Positions 43,962 through 52,240 of a stretch of DNA of 64,000 bases are shown here, piece by piece. Made by a program: the position numbers and the translations under genes. Origin of the DNA: Pseudomonas brassicacearum subsp. brassicacearum. GTDB lineage: Bacteria; Pseudomonadota; Gammaproteobacteria; Pseudomonadales; Pseudomonadaceae. Positions within the stretch are counted from its first letter, which is position 1. The number at the start of each line of letters is the position of its first letter. Below the pieces are notes generated by a model. It made no database searches. It was not told the DNA's origin and saw only the letters and a list, made by a program, of their open reading frames with translations. The DNA lies in contig NZ_VZPJ01000013.1 of the NCBI RefSeq assembly GCF_008801605.1, forward strand, positions 1-64,000, written 5' to 3'.

Positions 43962-44246
43962 TTATTGGTCTTCGAGCCCACGCTGTTCAATGACGCCGAA
44001 CACGTCGGTGACATCCTGAACCAGGATCCGAGCAACATTGGTGAGGGTATTGAAGTCGCTGGCGGCCGAATCGCGCAGGGTGGCGCAGGCCATGAGCGTC
44101 AGGTAATCGAGGGTCGCATGCAGGCGTTCGCTGGCGCAGGCGTGAAGCTCTGTTAGCGGGGCAGTCTTGTCAATGAACGGCACAGGTTGTGTGGTGGCGA
44201 TCGGGGTCAAGGGCGTAAAGCGGTTAATCGATTGATGCGTGGTCAT
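43962..44246 (-). CDS. Small hypothetical protein, DUF3077/DUF6124-like
   Basis: 94 residues without signal peptide or membrane helix. The C-terminal half, from ELHACASERLHATLDYLTLMA, is helical and resembles short Pseudomonas-specific proteins annotated with DUF3077 or DUF6124, which occur in many copies per genome and have no known function. AGGGAA precedes the ATG on the minus strand. The family assignment is tentative; the frame, ribosome site and codon use support a real gene. Confidence 0.65.
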   Translation of the reverse strand: MTTHQSINRFTPLTPIATTQPVPFIDKTAPLTELHACASERLHATLDYLTLMACATLRDSAASDFNTLTNVARILVQDVTDVFGVIEQRGLEDQ

Positions 44247-44705
44247 AGATGAAATTCCCTATAGAAAAAGAATTGCCACCTTTTTTGCTGCGAAACAAAG
44301 TGGGTGGCAGCTACGCGCGGGTTCGCAGACCGAGAATGACCAAACCCGGCAGACCCAAAGGCCTCCCACGCGCAACCGCCATAAAATGAATGTCGGCAAT
44401 TTTGCCTGAGTTTTCATTTTGCGGTGCAAAGTCATTGTTCTCTGTCGGGCTGCGAAACCCTTGCCCACTGACCAAAGCCAGCAGACAAGCCGAACTATAG
44501 AGGAGATTTTCGAAGCCAAAATCGACCTGTAGGACGCCCACAACCCCCTGTGGCGAGGGAGCTTGCTCCCGCTCGGGGGCGTAGCCGCCGTAAAGTCGGC
44601 ACATGCGGTGGGACTGACGGAAAGAGGGGGCTGCTTCACGCCCAACGGGGATAAATCCCCTCGCCACAAGAGGGGGTTTCCTACGAGATTATCGGAAGTG
44701 AAATT
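44247..44705. other. Intergenic region with a fourth repeat family
   Basis: No gene. 44547-44671 is flanked by CCTGTGGCGAGGGA and CCCTCGCCACAAG, with GAGCTTGCTCCCGCTCGGGG inside. TGCCACC (44274-44280) and GGTGGCA (44303-44309) could form a hairpin next to the small gene's promoter. The remainder (44310-44546) shows nothing recognisable. Confidence 0.7.
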
Positions 44706-45374
44706 TCAGGTGTTGTGATCGATATCCAGCACGCTGAACGTCACTTTCCCGCCTTCACTGGTGTAGCCAGTGTTGTCCTGCACGTACACCCCAGCCTTGA
44801 AGTACAACGGCTTGACCCGCCAGGTGGAGCTGATGGTGGTGTACCAACTGCGGCCCGCCGCAGTAATGCCCAGGTCGCCGGTACGATCAAGGTGGATCCG
44901 GTAACTGAAGGACTGATTGAGTTTCACGCCGGAGGCGACGGTGATGACCCGGCCTTCGTCGTCATCGGGACGCATGCGCACCTTGGCGACGATGTCCCCG
45001 GTGCTGGTGGCATCCTTGTATTGGTATTCCAACTTCACCAAGGGTTTGCTGCTGTCCTTGGCATGAATCTGACCGATCACGATCTTGCCGCTACTGGGTA
45101 CCTGGCTGACGACCAGCTTTGCACGCAATTGGTTGTCGGCATCGGGGTACAGCCAGTTGCGCAAGGTGCCGTCTTTGTAGGTCTCACGCAATTCGCTGCG
45201 CGGGTAGATCGCGTTTTCAGTCTTGGTGCCGGTCACCGGTGACCAGAAATACACCGTGCTGCCTTCGGAGTTGAAATATTTGTCCTGGAACCCATCCACC
45301 AGCCGAGGGGTTTCGATGGTTTTCGGCGGACTGCCTTCGGGGATGCTCAGGTTCCAGGTTGCAAGATCGACCAT
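44706..45374 (-). CDS. Alginate lyase, polysaccharide lyase family 7 (paralogue 1)
   Basis: 222-residue single-domain PL7 lyase. The three family blocks are clear: YPRSELRE (residues 57-64), GQIHAKD (101-107, with the catalytic Gln and His) and YFKAGVYVQD (191-200, with the catalytic Tyr). It would cut alginate by beta-elimination. There is no signal peptide, as in P. aeruginosa PA1167. AAGGA lies 8 nt before the ATG. It is the third gene read in a leftward tandem of three. Confidence 0.92.
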   Translation of the reverse strand: MVDLATWNLSIPEGSPPKTIETPRLVDGFQDKYFNSEGSTVYFWSPVTGTKTENAIYPRSELRETYKDGTLRNWLYPDADNQLRAKLVVSQVPSSGKIVIGQIHAKDSSKPLVKLEYQYKDATSTGDIVAKVRMRPDDDEGRVITVASGVKLNQSFSYRIHLDRTGDLGITAAGRSWYTTISSTWRVKPLYFKAGVYVQDNTGYTSEGGKVTFSVLDIDHNT

Positions 45375-45485
45375 GTTCGGATCCTTTCTGAGAAGAAGAA
45401 ATGATTTACGCCACAGCCGGAGGCTCTAAGACGCGCTTTTGCTGAGGCCAGAAGGGGGTGCAGGCGAATGTTTGGCACGTTCGTC

Positions 45486-45568
45486 TGGCGGAGGGTTGGC
45501 GTCAACAGTCCGTCAGAGTTGCGTTTGTCGCTTTTGTGCCCGAGACAAACGACCGTTGGTCGACTATT
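45486..45568 (-). promoter_or_regulatory. Conserved upstream module of PL7 paralogue 1
   Basis: It shares GGCGTCAAC..GTCCGTC, CTTTTGTGCCCGAG and GACCGTTGGTCG with the modules of the other two lyases. CGACC-GTT-GGTCG is a perfect palindrome here. The candidate -24/-12 box at 45526-45541 (GGGCACAAAAGCGACA on the minus strand) keeps the -24 half but not the -12 GC. Confidence 0.5.
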
Positions 45569-45624
45569 CCGATTTTTTTCGGAACCTTGTGCGATGGCTA
45601 TTTGACTCTTTCGCCACGCGCGGA

Positions 45625-45648
45625 CAAAAAAACACCCTGAATGGGTGC
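45625..45648 (-). terminator. Terminator downstream of PL7 paralogue 2
   Basis: On the minus strand CACCC-ATTCA-GGGTG is followed by seven T. It lies 57 bp after the stop of paralogue 2 and before the promoter module of paralogue 1, so the genes are probably separate transcription units. Confidence 0.75.
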
Positions 45649-45703
45649 TTCGAAGGTGGGTCGATAGCAGCGTTCCATGCTGCTAATGCGGGCGGGGGAG
45701 CGC

Positions 45704-46375
45704 TCAAAGGGTGGCGTGTTTGATTTCCAGCAGGCTGAACGTCACTTTGCCGCCTTCGGTGGTGTAGCCGGTGTTGTCCTGAACGTAGACGCCCGCTTTG
45801 AAATACAGCGGTTTGACCTTCCAGGTAGGGTCGACAGTGGTTCTCCAGTTGTAGCCTGCCGCACTGATGCCCAGTGCGCCCTTCGGGCTGAGGTGGATCA
45901 TGTAGGTAAAGCTCTGGTTGAGCTTAACGCCGGTGGCGATGGTGATGACTTGACCGGTTTCGTCGTCGGGGCGGATGCGCACCTTGGCGACGATGTTGCC
46001 GGTGGAGCTGTAGGTTTTGTACTGGTACTCCAGTTTCACCATGGGGCTGGTGCTGTCTTTGGTGTGGATCTGACCGATCACGATCTTGCCGGAGCTGGGC
46101 ACCTGGTTGACGCTGACGGCGGCACGCAGGGTGTTGTCCGCCGCCGGGTACAACCAGTTGCGCAGGGTGCCGTCGCTGTAGGTTTCGCGCAGTTCGCTGC
46201 GTGGGTAGATCGCGTTTGCGGTCTTGGTGCCGGTCACCGGCGCCCAGAAGAACAGCGTGCCGGTGTCGGAGTGGAAATATTCATCCTTGAACCCTTGGGT
46301 CAGCCGAGGCGTTTCGATGGTGGTGGCGGGGCTGCCTTCGGGAATGCTCAAGTTCCAAGTGTTGAGATCGATCAT
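45704..46375 (-). CDS. Alginate lyase, polysaccharide lyase family 7 (paralogue 2)
   Basis: 223 residues, closely similar to its two neighbours, with YPRSELRETYSDGT, GQIHTKDS and YFKAGVYVQD intact. The start at 46375 (MIDLNTWNLSIPEGSP) matches the other copies; a longer in-frame start at 46459 is not shared by them and is rejected. No signal peptide. Compared with paralogue 1 it is nearer to paralogue 3, for example in the EYQYKTYSSTGNIVAKVR stretch common to 2 and 3. Confidence 0.92.
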   Translation of the reverse strand: MIDLNTWNLSIPEGSPATTIETPRLTQGFKDEYFHSDTGTLFFWAPVTGTKTANAIYPRSELRETYSDGTLRNWLYPAADNTLRAAVSVNQVPSSGKIVIGQIHTKDSTSPMVKLEYQYKTYSSTGNIVAKVRIRPDDETGQVITIATGVKLNQSFTYMIHLSPKGALGISAAGYNWRTTVDPTWKVKPLYFKAGVYVQDNTGYTTEGGKVTFSLLEIKHATL

Positions 46376-46487
46376 GGTCGGATCCTGCGTAACGGGCGTA
46401 AAAGTGCTGAGTACCAAAGCGGGAGGCTCTACTCCGAGCATTTGGAATGTGTTGATCACGCAGGAAGGGGTCTTTTTGAGTAACCAT

Positions 46488-46575
46488 CCGGCGGATGTTT
46501 GACGTCAATTGACCGTCGAATATGTCAATTGCAGCATCTATGCCTGGATGGGTGACCGTTAGTCGGCAGTTTTGA
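46488..46575 (-). promoter_or_regulatory. Conserved upstream module of PL7 paralogue 2
   Basis: Contains TTGACGTCAATTGACCGTCG (overlapping TTGAC half-sites) and GTGACCGTTAGTCGGC. On the minus strand AGGCATAGATGCTGCA (46530-46545) has the GG-N10-GC spacing of a sigma-54 promoter, 155 nt before the ATG. Confidence 0.5.
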
Positions 46576-46657
46576 GCTAGATCTGAACTATGGCGCATCG
46601 ATAGTGTCGCGTTGGGCGGGCAGCATTCCGTTGCTGCCCTGGCGTCACGCAAAGCGC

Positions 46658-47323
46658 CTAGATGTGATCGATATCCAGCAGGCTGAACGTCACGGTTCCG
46701 CCTTCGGTGGGATAACCGGTGTTGTCCTGCACGTACACGCCCGCCTTGAAGTACAGCGGCTTGTCGCTCCAAGTGGAGCTGATGGGGGAGCTCCACTGGT
46801 AACCCGCGCCATTGATGGTCAGGACGCCTGCGGGGCTGAGATGGATCAGGTAAGAGAAGGATTGATTCAGTTTGATGCCCGTGGCGATGGTGATGACCTG
46901 GCCTGTTTCATCGTCCGGGCGCATGCGTACCTTGGCGACAATGTTGCCGGTGGAGCTGTAGGTTTTATATTGGTATTCCAGCTTCACCATGGGGCTGGTG
47001 CTGTCCTTGGCATGGATCTGACCAATCACGACCTTGCCGGTGCTGGGCACCTGGCTGACGGCCAGGGTGGCAGCCAGCTTGTTGTCCGCCGCTGGGTACA
47101 GCCAATTGCGCAAGGTGCCGTTGCTATAGGTTTCACGAAGTTCACTGCGCGGATAAATAGCATTAGTGGTCGTGGCGCCGGTTACCGGTGCCCAGAAAAA
47201 AACCGTGCCGGAATCGGAGTGGAAATACTGGTCCTGGAACCCTTGCACGAGTTGAGAGGTTTCGATGGTGGCCGGAGGGCTGCCTTCGGGGATGCTCAGG
47301 TTCCAGGTTGAGAGATCGATCAT
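46658..47323 (-). CDS. Alginate lyase, polysaccharide lyase family 7 (paralogue 3)
   Basis: 221 residues with the same catalytic blocks (YPRSELRETYSNGT, GQIHAKDS, YFKAGVYVQD) and no signal peptide. It is the first gene of the leftward triplet. The start MIDLSTWNLSIPEG at 47323 is shared with the neighbours. All three keep their catalytic residues, so none looks like a pseudogene. Confidence 0.92.
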   Translation of the reverse strand: MIDLSTWNLSIPEGSPPATIETSQLVQGFQDQYFHSDSGTVFFWAPVTGATTTNAIYPRSELRETYSNGTLRNWLYPAADNKLAATLAVSQVPSTGKVVIGQIHAKDSTSPMVKLEYQYKTYSSTGNIVAKVRMRPDDETGQVITIATGIKLNQSFSYLIHLSPAGVLTINGAGYQWSSPISSTWSDKPLYFKAGVYVQDNTGYPTEGGTVTFSLLDIDHI

Positions 47324-47436
47324 GGCGGGGATCCTATGTCACTCGATGAAAAAGCTGCACACCACAAAGCAAGGCTCTAGGCCGGTCTTTTCGGGGCGTA
47401 CGGGTGAGCGACGGAAGAAACTGGCTGGCAACCCTT

Positions 47437-47525
47437 CGGCGGATGGCTGACGTCAATTGTCCGTCGAAGTTGTCTGTGCAGCTTTTGTGCCCGAGGAGGG
47501 TGACCGTTAGTCGGCTATTTCGGGC
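47437..47525 (-). promoter_or_regulatory. Conserved upstream module of PL7 paralogue 3
   Basis: CTGACGTCAATTGTCCGTCG and GTGACCGTTAGTCGGC repeat the paralogue 2 module. On the minus strand GGGCACAAAAGCTGCA (47477-47492) resembles TGGCACG-N4-TTGCA, 154 nt before the ATG. The remainder of the gap up to 47647 shows no gene. Confidence 0.55.
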
Positions 47526-47647
47526 TTTGCCTGGATGATGGCGCGTTGACACCTACTGCTTTTCACAATCCCGGTCTAGAGTGAGGGGACAGTATTTGTC
47601 CGCTTTGCTACGTAAAAACGGACGTGGCGCCCGATAAGAGAAGCAGC

Positions 47648-49771
47648 ATGGAATGCGCGCAACCACCGCTCGGCGAAGACAGCTCTGTCCTTTTGATTGT
47701 TGATGATTACCCTGAAAACCTGCTCAGCATGCGAGCCTTGTTGCAGCGTCAGGATTGGCAAGTCATGACCGCGTCCTCGGGGGTCGAGGCGCTTAACCTG
47801 CTGCTTGAACACGACATCGACCTGGTTCTGCTGGATGTGCAGATGCCGGACATGGACGGTTTCGAAGTGGCGCGCCTGATGCGCGGTAGCCAGCGCACGC
47901 GGCTCACGCCGATCATTTTCCTGACGGCCAACGAGCAATCCCAGGACGCGGTCATCAAGGGCTACGCCAGTGGCGCCGTGGATTACCTGTTCAAACCCTT
48001 CGATCCGCAAATCCTCAAGCCCAAGGTCCAGGCGCTGCTCGAGCACCAGCGCAATCGCCGGGCCTTGCAGCGCCTGAGCCAGGATCTCGAAGCGGCCAGG
48101 GCCTTCAATGCCTCGGTGCTGGACAACGCCGCCGAAGGCATCCTGGTGGTGGACGAGAATGGCTGTATCCGCTTCGCCAACCCCTCTACCTGCCGCTTGC
48201 TCAATGCCACCGCCGAGCAATTGCAGGGCATGCCGTTCCTGGATTTCCTGCAGAAACCGCATATCCCCGAGTGGCTCGATTCCGATATCCACAACGCCTA
48301 TCGTCGGGGTGAAACCTGGCGATTGCATGACGCGGTCCTGCGCACGGCGCCCGGCCAGCAGGTGTCGGTGGCCTTGTCCTGTGCGCCGTTGCCGTCGGAG
48401 CAGAAGGCGATGGTGGTGACACTCCAGGACATGTCCGTGGTTCGCCACTTGCATCAGCAACTCGAATACCAGGCTGTCACGGACCCGCTGACCGGTTTGC
48501 TCAACCGCCGGGGGTTCTACCAGACCGCCGAAAACCTGTTGATGCGCAGCGAGCGCCTGGAAAGCAACTGGGTGTTGCTGTACCTGGACCTCGATGGCTT
48601 CAAGCGGGTCAATGACTCGCTGGGGCACGATGCCGGGGACCGGGTATTGCGCTGGGTGTCGGAACAGTTGAAGGCGTGCCTGCGTCCGTTCGATATCCTG
48701 GCGCGGCTGGGCGGGGACGAGTTCACCGCGCTGCTGGACCTGGAGTTCCCCGAGCAAGCGGCCAAGATCGCCGAGAAACTCATCGAGCGAGTCGCAATCT
48801 GCCAGCAGATCGAAGGCATGGATGTCGCACTGGGGGCCAGCATCGGCATCGCGACGTACCCGGATTGCGGCGCCAATCTCGATGGGTTGCTGCGGGCGTC
48901 CGACATCGCCATGTACGAAGCCAAGCGTGCCGGCCGCCAGCAATACCGTTTTTACGATCATGAAATGAACGGTCGAGCCCGTTCACGGCTGATGCTGGAA
49001 GAGAGCGTGCGCTCGGCCATCGAGAACCGCGATTTCAATATGGTCTACCAGCCGCAGGTAAGCATCATCGATGGGCGGATCCGCGGGTTCGAGGCGCTGT
49101 TGCGCTGGCAGCACCCCAGCGTCGGTGATGTTCCGCCGGGCCTGTTCCTGCCCTTGCTGGAAGAGGCGCGGTTGATCAGCCGGCTGGGCAGCTGGATTTA
49201 TCATCGCAGCGCCGCCCAGCGCAAAGTCTGGGAACGCTTGTTCGCTGACGACCTGGTGTTGGGGGTGAGCCTGAGTAGCACCCAGTTCGGCATGCCCAAC
49301 CTGGTGACCGAGTTGCGCCAGGTCTTGGAACGCCATGCCTTGAAGCCCCGGCAACTGGAGGTGGAGGTGACCGAGGATGCGCTGATGCGCAATCCCGATG
49401 AAACCCACAAGCAACTGCGACTGCTGCGTCACCTCGGAGTGCGGGTTGCATTGGATGACTTTGGTTCGGGGCCCTGTTCGCTGACGCATCTGCGTGACCT
49501 TGAGCTCGATACCCTCAAGCTCGACCGGCACTTGATCGCCCGCGTACCGGGATCGCCCCGGGATGCCGCGTTGGCCGCCTCGGTGATCGACCTGTGTGGA
49601 CAATTGGGCTTGCGGGTGATCGCCGAAGGGGTGGAAACCCGCGAGCAATATGAGTGGCTGCAGGCCCATGGCTGTGAGTACGTGCAGGGGTTCCTCGTGG
49701 CGCGGCCCTTGATGGCCGAAGACACCGATGCCTTCGCCACGCCGTTCGACTGGAGCGCGGTGCAGGCTTGA
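47648..49771 (+). CDS. Response regulator with PAS, GGDEF and EAL domains (c-di-GMP turnover)
   Basis: 707 residues, no membrane helices. Receiver domain 20-140 with phospho-acceptor Asp63 in LLDVQMPDMDG. PAS about 160-270 (NAAEGILVVDENGCIRFANP). GGDEF about 285-445 with intact GGDEF at 355-359 and an inhibitory RxxD site at 346-349. EAL about 460-690 with EAL at 482-484, DDFGSG and AEGVET. The usual metal-ligand Asn of the V-N-L-S motif is Ser541 here (GVSLSSTQF), so phosphodiesterase activity may be reduced. No histidine kinase is adjacent. ATG 47648. Confidence 0.92.
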   Translation: MECAQPPLGEDSSVLLIVDDYPENLLSMRALLQRQDWQVMTASSGVEALNLLLEHDIDLVLLDVQMPDMDGFEVARLMRGSQRTRLTPIIFLTANEQSQDAVIKGYASGAVDYLFKPFDPQILKPKVQALLEHQRNRRALQRLSQDLEAARAFNASVLDNAAEGILVVDENGCIRFANPSTCRLLNATAEQLQGMPFLDFLQKPHIPEWLDSDIHNAYRRGETWRLHDAVLRTAPGQQVSVALSCAPLPSEQKAMVVTLQDMSVVRHLHQQLEYQAVTDPLTGLLNRRGFYQTAENLLMRSERLESNWVLLYLDLDGFKRVNDSLGHDAGDRVLRWVSEQLKACLRPFDILARLGGDEFTALLDLEFPEQAAKIAEKLIERVAICQQIEGMDVALGASIGIATYPDCGANLDGLLRASDIAMYEAKRAGRQQYRFYDHEMNGRARSRLMLEESVRSAIENRDFNMVYQPQVSIIDGRIRGFEALLRWQHPSVGDVPPGLFLPLLEEARLISRLGSWIYHRSAAQRKVWERLFADDLVLGVSLSSTQFGMPNLVTELRQVLERHALKPRQLEVEVTEDALMRNPDETHKQLRLLRHLGVRVALDDFGSGPCSLTHLRDLELDTLKLDRHLIARVPGSPRDAALAASVIDLCGQLGLRVIAEGVETREQYEWLQAHGCEYVQGFLVARPLMAEDTDAFATPFDWSAVQA

Positions 49772-49813
49772 ATTCGCTACACTGGCGGCCTCTTGTGACT
49801 GTGTTGCCCCTTG

Positions 49814-50317
49814 ATGACCGCGCTCAAATACCTCCAGGCCTACCCCGCCGCCCTGCAAGCCCAAGTGCAGCAATTGATCGCCCAGGACCGACTGGGCGAT
49901 TACCTGCAACAGCGCTATCCGGGCCGACATCCGATCCAGAGCGACAAGGCCCTGTACGGTTATGCGCTGGACCTCAAGCAGCAGTACTTGCGTAACGCGC
50001 CAGCCATCGACAAGGTGCTGTTCGACAGTCGCCTGGACCTGACCCACCGCGCCCTCGGCCTGCATACCGCGGTGTCGCGGGTGCAGGGCGGCAAGCTCAA
50101 GGCCAAGAAGGAAATCCGCATCGCTGCGTTGTTCAAGGACGCGGCGCCCGAGTTCCTGAAGATGATCGTGGTGCACGAGTTGGCGCACTTCAAGGAGTCG
50201 GACCACAACAAGGCGTTCTACCAACTCTGCGAGCACATGCTGCCGGGGTATCACCAGTTGGAATTCGACCTGCGGGTGTACCTGACCTGGCGGGACCTGC
50301 AACCCCACAAGGAATGA
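49814..50317 (+). CDS. YgjP-like zinc metallopeptidase domain protein
   Basis: 167 residues. VVHELAHFKESDHNKAFYQL contains HExxH with the extra downstream His/Glu positions of the YgjP/DUF45 (M48-related) fold. Members are predicted metallohydrolases of unknown target. The ATG at 49814 is preferred over an in-frame TTG one codon upstream. It is separated by 4 bp from the winged-helix gene, so they form a small operon. Confidence 0.85.
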   Translation: MTALKYLQAYPAALQAQVQQLIAQDRLGDYLQQRYPGRHPIQSDKALYGYALDLKQQYLRNAPAIDKVLFDSRLDLTHRALGLHTAVSRVQGGKLKAKKEIRIAALFKDAAPEFLKMIVVHELAHFKESDHNKAFYQLCEHMLPGYHQLEFDLRVYLTWRDLQPHKE

Positions 50318-50321
50318 CCGA

Positions 50322-50618
50322 ATGGATGTCAGCAAGACCAAGACCAGCTTCTACCGTCGCTTGTACGTGGCTTACCTGATCGACAGCGGTGTCGCCAGCA
50401 ACGTCCCGGCCCTCACCGAGGCCACCGGCATGCCACGGCGCACTGCCCAGGACACCATCGCCGCGCTGGCTGACCTGGATATCGTTTGTGAGTTCGAGCA
50501 AGAGGACGGCGCTCGCAACCATGCCGGGCGGTATCGGATTCGCGATTGGGGGGCGATCGATCGGGGGTGGATCGAGGGGAATTTGCCGCGGATCAAGGCG
50601 GTGCTTGAGTATCCCTGA
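50322..50618 (+). CDS. Small winged helix-turn-helix protein
   Basis: 98 residues. The N-terminal part has a helix-turn-helix pattern (ALTEATGMPRRTAQDTIAAL) followed by a beta-wing (CEFEQEDGARNHAGRYRIRD). The C-terminal tail DWGAIDRGWIEGNLPRIKAVL is conserved-looking but not recognised. It may be a DNA-binding regulator. Co-transcribed with the YgjP-like gene. Confidence 0.75.
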   Translation: MDVSKTKTSFYRRLYVAYLIDSGVASNVPALTEATGMPRRTAQDTIAALADLDIVCEFEQEDGARNHAGRYRIRDWGAIDRGWIEGNLPRIKAVLEYP

Positions 50619-50643
50619 ATATTGGCTTTGCCTGGGCTGACGC

Positions 50644-50719
50644 TGTCGCGAGCAAGCTCGCTCCCACATTTGATCGTTGTTCACTGAAGATCCCTGTGGG
50701 AGCGAGCTTGCTCGCGATG
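50644..50719. repeat. REP pair
   Basis: Inverted cores between the winged-helix gene and the convergent acetyltransferase gene. Confidence 0.9.
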
Positions 50720-50725
50720 GCGCCC

Positions 50726-51178
50726 TCAGGGCCGATGCATGCCGATGTGCGGAATCCCATCCTCCATATACTCCACACCCACCACTTCAAACCCGTACCG
50801 CCCGTAATACCCCTGCAAATGCGCCTGGGCCGACAATGAGATCGACGTACCGGGCCAATATTTCTCGGCCTGCTTGAGCGCCTGTTCCATCAACGTGTGG
50901 CCCAGCCCCTGGCCGCGCGCTTGCGGCGCGATGATCACGCGCCCGATCACCACGTCACTGTTTTGCGAGTGCGGGTCGAGCAGGCGCAGGTAGGCCACCA
51001 GGTGGTTGTCCTGCCAGGCCATCAAATGGCACGTGTCGCCTTCAAGGTCCAGGCCGTCAACATCCGGGTAGGCGCAGTTCTGCTCGACAACGAACACTTC
51101 GGCACGCAATTTGAGGATGGCATACAGCTGTTCCTTGCTCAGGTCACTGTGATGTTTACAGACCCACTCGATATCCAT
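50726..51178 (-). CDS. GNAT acetyltransferase, ElaA family
   Basis: 150 residues. The ElaA N-terminus is LSKEQLYAILKLRAEVFVVEQ followed by CAYPDVDGLD. The acetyl-CoA pyrophosphate loop is APQARGQGLGHTLM. The start at 51178 (MDIEWVCKHHSDL) is chosen; 57 further upstream residues in frame lack homology character. The substrate is unknown. Divergent from the solute-binding gene at 51440. Confidence 0.88.
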   Translation of the reverse strand: MDIEWVCKHHSDLSKEQLYAILKLRAEVFVVEQNCAYPDVDGLDLEGDTCHLMAWQDNHLVAYLRLLDPHSQNSDVVIGRVIIAPQARGQGLGHTLMEQALKQAEKYWPGTSISLSAQAHLQGYYGRYGFEVVGVEYMEDGIPHIGMHRP

Positions 51179-51439
51179 TTTTTTGAATTTCCTGAAGAAC
51201 CTGATGCCGATATTAAGCGTGCTTGGCCCGGAAGTCTCTTTCTCGGTCGACCGGAAAATCTGTGATAAATACCAAAATGCCATCATTCCTCTGTCGCGGC
51301 GTTGTCGTCTTTGTGTAATCTTCGTGACAGCGCTGCGCAGCGGTTCCAATGAGCTAATGTTAGGACCGGGTGTCTGAGGATGCCTGTTGAGTTTCGGCTA
51401 AAAACAAACCGGGCTTTGAACCCGTCAAGGACGTTTGGC

Positions 51440-52177
51440 ATGCCGCGATTGCATCGAGCTCTTGCATTGATCGGGTTGTTGTTACTGAGCTACGAGGCCT
51501 GCGCGCAAAAGCTGCGTCTGGTCGCCGATGGCTGGCCACCCTTTACCGACTCCACGTTGATCAATGGTGGCCTGGCGACCGATATCGTCAGCACGGCCCT
51601 GGCACGGGCCGGCTATGCCTCGGACTTCGAACAGGTGCCCTGGGCCCGGGCGATGCTGGGCATCGGCGAGGGCCGCTATGACGTGCTGGTCAACGCCTGG
51701 TACAGCGAGGAGCGCACTCACATCGGCCAGTTCTCGGCCGAGTATCTGCTCAACCGTGTGCGCTTCATCAAGCGCAAGGACGAAGCGATCCAGTTTGACA
51801 GCCTGCAACAGCTGCGTGCCTATCCCATCGCCGTGGTTCGCGGCTACGCCTATTCCAAGGACTTCGACGAAGACCCGCAAATGCAAAAAGTCCCGGTGCA
51901 TAACTTCGCGATGGCGGTGCGCATGCTGGCTGCCGATCGCGTGAAGTTGACCCTGGAAGACGAGTACGTCGCCCGCTATTACCTGGCCCGCGAATCCGCC
52001 AAGGTGCGTAACGCCGTGGAATTTTTGCCCAAGGCATTGAGTGAAAACAGCCTGCACATCCTGGTCAGCTTGAAGAACCCGGAGCATGAGCAGATCGTGG
52101 CGGGGTTTGACCGGGAGATCGCGGCGATGAAGGCGGATGGGAGTTACGCGCGGTTATTGAAAGCTCACGGGATGTAG
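51440..52177 (+). CDS. Secreted solute-binding protein, family 3 (orphan)
   Basis: 245 residues with a signal peptide (cleaved after YEACA). The mature protein QKLRLVADGWPPFTDSTL resembles the orphan binding protein at 21078-21854 in type. No ABC genes are next to it. AAGGA lies 9 nt before the ATG at 51440; an in-frame start at 51380 would bury the signal peptide. The ligand is unknown. Confidence 0.82.
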   Translation: MPRLHRALALIGLLLLSYEACAQKLRLVADGWPPFTDSTLINGGLATDIVSTALARAGYASDFEQVPWARAMLGIGEGRYDVLVNAWYSEERTHIGQFSAEYLLNRVRFIKRKDEAIQFDSLQQLRAYPIAVVRGYAYSKDFDEDPQMQKVPVHNFAMAVRMLAADRVKLTLEDEYVARYYLARESAKVRNAVEFLPKALSENSLHILVSLKNPEHEQIVAGFDREIAAMKADGSYARLLKAHGM

Positions 52178-52194
52178 GGTGCCCGGGCTGGCCT

Positions 52195-52216
52195 CATCGC
52201 GAGCTTGCTCGCGATG
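52195..52216. repeat. Compact REP palindrome
   Basis: ATCGCGAGCTTGCTCGCGAT-type structure: two REP half-cores fused head to head without the usual spacer. Confidence 0.8.
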
Positions 52217-52240
52217 GCGACAGTGTAAACACCACAGCCC

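Noticed and set aside
44706..47323. PL7 triplet as an assembly duplication artefact
   Set aside because: The copies differ at many residues and have different intergenic DNA, so they are genuine paralogues.
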